DNA from: Betaproteobacteria bacterium
GTDB lineage: Bacteria; Pseudomonadota; Gammaproteobacteria; Burkholderiales; SG8-41
DNA length: 13,480 nt
NCBI GenBank assembly: GCA_020028375.1
Contig: JAHZNX010000099.1
Location: 1-13,480, forward strand
Reading direction: 5' to 3'
The notes beneath the pieces were generated by a model. It worked only from the letters and a program-made list of their open reading frames with translations. It searched no databases and was not told the origin of the DNA. Below, piece after piece: positions 11,368 to 13,480 of the stretch; within the stretch, counting starts at the first letter, position 1; every line of letters begins with the position of its first letter. The translations under genes were made by a program, and so were the position numbers.

Positions 11368-12837
11368 TTACCCGGCGCCGACATCGCGCAGGAACCTGGC
11401 GCGCTCCTTGGGATCGGTGAGCTTCTCGGCGAGCAGTTGATGGAAGTGACTGCGGCTCGACGCCTGCGTCGCCGCCTGCTTCGCGACAACCTTCGCGATC
11501 GGTCCCAGGTAGGCGGACAGCTTGCGCGTCGCTTCCTCGATCGCGCCGGGCGTGAGCTGCACGGTCAGGCCGGTTGCCGGCGCCCGTTCCTGCGCGGCGG
11601 TCATCTCGGCGTCGCGCGGCGCGACGCCCTGGAGCTTCTCGCGTCCCGCAAGGAACGCCGACCGCTCCTCCGGCTTTGTCAGCTTCTCGGCAAGCATGCG
11701 GTAGAGCCGGTTAATGTCGGTGGTGACAGTCGCGCCGCGCCTGACCATGACCTTCGCGACCGGACCGACGAGGCGCGCAAGCTGCTGCTCGATCTGCCTC
11801 AGCAGCGCGGGGTCCCATCCGGGCGGCGGAATCGTCTTCGCGGCCGGGTTCGAAGGGTCGGGAGACGATCCGGAAGGCAGCGACGGCGGCAGGGACGACT
11901 GCGACGGCAGCGAGGGATGCGACAGGTCGTGAGGGCCCTGATGCGGGATCGGTTCGTTCATGATCGTCTCCTCCGACACCGCGGGACTGACCGGCTCCGC
12001 GAAGCTCCCCAGTATCGCGTCGCGGAGGGCCTGCGCGTTCTGGTAGCGCTCCGCCGGGCTCTTGGCGAGCGCTTTCATCGCCACGGCGTCGAACTGGGTC
12101 GTGCAGCGCCCGGGGTCGGCCTCGGACGGAAGAGCCGGCTGCTCGTGGCAGACCTTGTAGGCGAGCGCCTCGGGATTGCCGATGAAGGGGCGCACGCCCG
12201 TCAGCAGCTGGTAGAGCACCACGCCGGCCGAGAAGATGTCGGCACGCCAGTCGACGGTGTCGCCGCTGTACTGCTCCGGCGCCATATAGCCGGGCGTGCC
12301 GAGGACGGCGCCGGTCTGGGTGAGATTCGAGGTATCGATGCGCGCGATGCCGAAGTCCGCGATCTTCAGCTTGCCGTTGTTCATGATGATGAGGTTCGCC
12401 GGCTTGATGTCGCGGTGCCAGACGCCCTGCTCGTGCGCGTAATGGAGGGCGTCGAGCAGCTGCGCCATGATGCTGACGGCATCGCGGGTCTCGAAGCGCG
12501 TGCCGCGATTGAAGTACTCGCGCAGGCTGTTGCCCTGCACGTACTCCATGGCGAGAAAGGCGAGCTCGCCCGCCTCGCCCCACTCGTAGACGGCGACGAT
12601 GCCGGGATGCGAGAGGCGTCCGGCCGCCTGCGCCTCGTTCTGGAAGCGCGCGAGCAGCGTGGCGGACTGGTCGTCGTCGACCAGCTCCCTGCGGATGGTC
12701 TTCAGCGCGACGGTGCGCCGGATGTGCGGATCGAAGCCCTTGTAGACCACTCCCATCGCGCCCTTGCCCAGCACCTCGGAAATCGCGTACTTGCCGAGTT
12801 GCCGCAGGCCGCTCATCGATAGGGGAGATGTCGCCAT
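11368..12837 (-). CDS. Hanks-type Ser/Thr protein kinase with duplicated C-terminal domain
   Basis: A 489-residue soluble kinase. The kinase domain (about 17-275) is complete: glycine loop GKGAMGVVYKG (24-34), VALK lysine K46, helix-C E68, HRDIKPAN (D143), DFG (D161), activation segment with SNLTQTGAVLGTPGYMAPEQ ending at E188. A Pro/Ser-rich linker (about 296-340) follows. Then come two related helical units, 345-396 and 432-483, sharing LxxxLARLVGPVAKVMVRRGAT / LSAYLGPIAKVVAKQAAT-like cores and LAEKLTxPxERxxFL endings. No transmembrane helix is present, unlike PknB-type receptors. It starts 22 nt after the stop of the membrane sensor and is probably translated with it. All catalytic residues are intact, so activity is expected. 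Confidence 0.94.
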   Translation of the reverse strand: MATSPLSMSGLRQLGKYAISEVLGKGAMGVVYKGFDPHIRRTVALKTIRRELVDDDQSATLLARFQNEAQAAGRLSHPGIVAVYEWGEAGELAFLAMEYVQGNSLREYFNRGTRFETRDAVSIMAQLLDALHYAHEQGVWHRDIKPANLIIMNNGKLKIADFGIARIDTSNLTQTGAVLGTPGYMAPEQYSGDTVDWRADIFSAGVVLYQLLTGVRPFIGNPEALAYKVCHEQPALPSEADPGRCTTQFDAVAMKALAKSPAERYQNAQALRDAILGSFAEPVSPAVSEETIMNEPIPHQGPHDLSHPSLPSQSSLPPSLPSGSSPDPSNPAAKTIPPPGWDPALLRQIEQQLARLVGPVAKVMVRRGATVTTDINRLYRMLAEKLTKPEERSAFLAGREKLQGVAPRDAEMTAAQERAPATGLTVQLTPGAIEEATRKLSAYLGPIAKVVAKQAATQASSRSHFHQLLAEKLTDPKERARFLRDVGAG

Positions 12838-12859
12838 TCGGACCGGGGGATCGAGGCCG

Positions 12860-13480
12860 TCATGCCTCGAGCATCTTCATCGCCTGCACCAGGCTCTTCT
12901 TCATGCGGTTGAACGATTGGGTGAGCACGCCGATCTCATCGCCGCTCTTCACCTCGAAGTCGGGCGCATCCATATTCTCGCCCTGGCTCACCTGGTCGGC
13001 AAGCCGCGACAGCCGCGTCACCGGGCGGATCACCATGTACCAGAGCATGAGGTTGAGCGCGATGAAGATGAATGCGAACACCACCGTGAGCGACACCATG
13101 AACGTCCGGAACGCCCGGTGGGCGCGCGCGATCGGCACCTCGGTCGGCACCGACACGATCTGCGCGCCGATGACTTCGTTCATTTTCCAGCCGAAACCGT
13201 TGGCTGGGCCGTACTTGTCAACCAGCGTCTTGGGCGCCGCATCCACGGTCGAGTGGCAATAGAGACAGGCCTCCGCCCTGATCTGCATCGGGCGCGCGAT
13301 GTAGAAGGACCTCCCGGTCGGCGTGTCGCGGTCGCCGACTATCTCCGGCCGGTCCGACGCGTTACGGAACTGGTTGACGATGTCGGCCTCCCAGTCGTTG
13401 GCGCGGTTGCGCGGGTTGGTGGGATTGAGCACCGCCTCCTTGTAGGCGTACTCGGGGAACTTCTTGCGCACGACGTCGAA
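12860..13480 (-). CDS. DUF3365/Tll0287-like heme-binding membrane sensor with HAMP domain (partial, N-terminus off right edge)
   Basis: The frame is open from the right edge through 206 residues to TGA at 12862-12860. Visible parts in order: the end of a periplasmic DUF3365-like (PAS-like) domain including SFYIARPMQIRAEACLYCH, where CLYCH (13267-13253) is a c-type heme attachment motif; WKMNEVIGAQIVSVPTEV; one transmembrane helix (about MVSLTVVFAFIFIALN then LMLWYMV); and a HAMP domain starting IRPVTRLSRLADQVSQGE and containing DEIGVLTQSFNRM. The protein ends ten residues after HAMP, with no kinase, cyclase or methyl-accepting domain. It probably senses redox state or a small gas through periplasmic heme and passes the signal on to the neighbouring kinase; this is inference from context. 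Confidence 0.9.
   Translation of the reverse strand, partial: FDVVRKKFPEYAYKEAVLNPTNPRNRANDWEADIVNQFRNASDRPEIVGDRDTPTGRSFYIARPMQIRAEACLYCHSTVDAAPKTLVDKYGPANGFGWKMNEVIGAQIVSVPTEVPIARAHRAFRTFMVSLTVVFAFIFIALNLMLWYMVIRPVTRLSRLADQVSQGENMDAPDFEVKSGDEIGVLTQSFNRMKKSLVQAMKMLEA

Noticed and set aside
12835..12837. Later kinase start at the second methionine (residue 8)
   Set aside because: Neither ATG has a strong ribosome site, but the first lies close to the sensor stop and fits translational coupling; kept as the default.

Overview
GC-rich bacterial DNA whose gene content points to a betaproteobacterium of the Burkholderiales type. Three Bug/TctC-type periplasmic solute-binding proteins occur within 13 kb, together with FAA-hydrolase, carboxymuconolactone-decarboxylase, cupin and GYD proteins. 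This is the usual accessory catabolic mix of that group. The taxonomic call is inference, since the window has no rRNA or other marker gene.

Left block (1-5531), all on the minus strand and so transcribed right to left: FAA hydrolase (5531-4593), a GTG-started two-domain alpha/beta-barrel-like protein (4553-3795), a carboxymuconolactone decarboxylase family protein (3648-3244), a Bug binding protein (3205-2228), a 5'-truncated antibiotic-biosynthesis-monooxygenase remnant (2222-1986), a CinA C-terminal-domain protein without a clean start (conserved part 1861-1382), a cupin (1360-788) and a second Bug protein that runs off the left edge (773-1). Together this looks like uptake and ring-cleavage-side catabolism of an unidentified organic acid or aromatic compound. 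The 51-nt gap 5532-5582 separates this block from a divergent plus-strand gene for a CoxL/xanthine-dehydrogenase-type molybdopterin subunit (5583-7913), which has no FeS or FAD partner subunit in view.

Right block (8139-13480), again all minus strand: a heme-c-type DUF3365/HAMP membrane sensor entering from the right edge (13480-12860), a soluble Ser/Thr protein kinase (12837-11368), a metal-binding cupin (11331-10873), a GYD-domain protein (10816-10523), a glutathione S-transferase broken by an internal out-of-frame deletion (10478-9883), a third Bug protein with a TTG start (9769-8795), a 65-residue zinc-ribbon protein with a TTG start (8651-8454) and a CspA-family cold-shock protein (8345-8139).

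The most unusual feature is a repeat family with three copies in gaps between genes (1879-1971, 3692-3784 and, inverted, 8046-8110). Copies 1 and 2 match at 88 of 93 positions by hand count. Copy 3 is very divergent in primary sequence but keeps an 8-bp hairpin with a 6-nt loop, a nearly invariant linker and a second hairpin, and the stems change in a compensatory way. Several gene lesions lie next to these elements: copy 1 abuts the ABM remnant and the disturbed cinA start, copy 3 belongs to a composite repeat at the coxL 3' end, and a 15-nt core match sits at the GST deletion junction.
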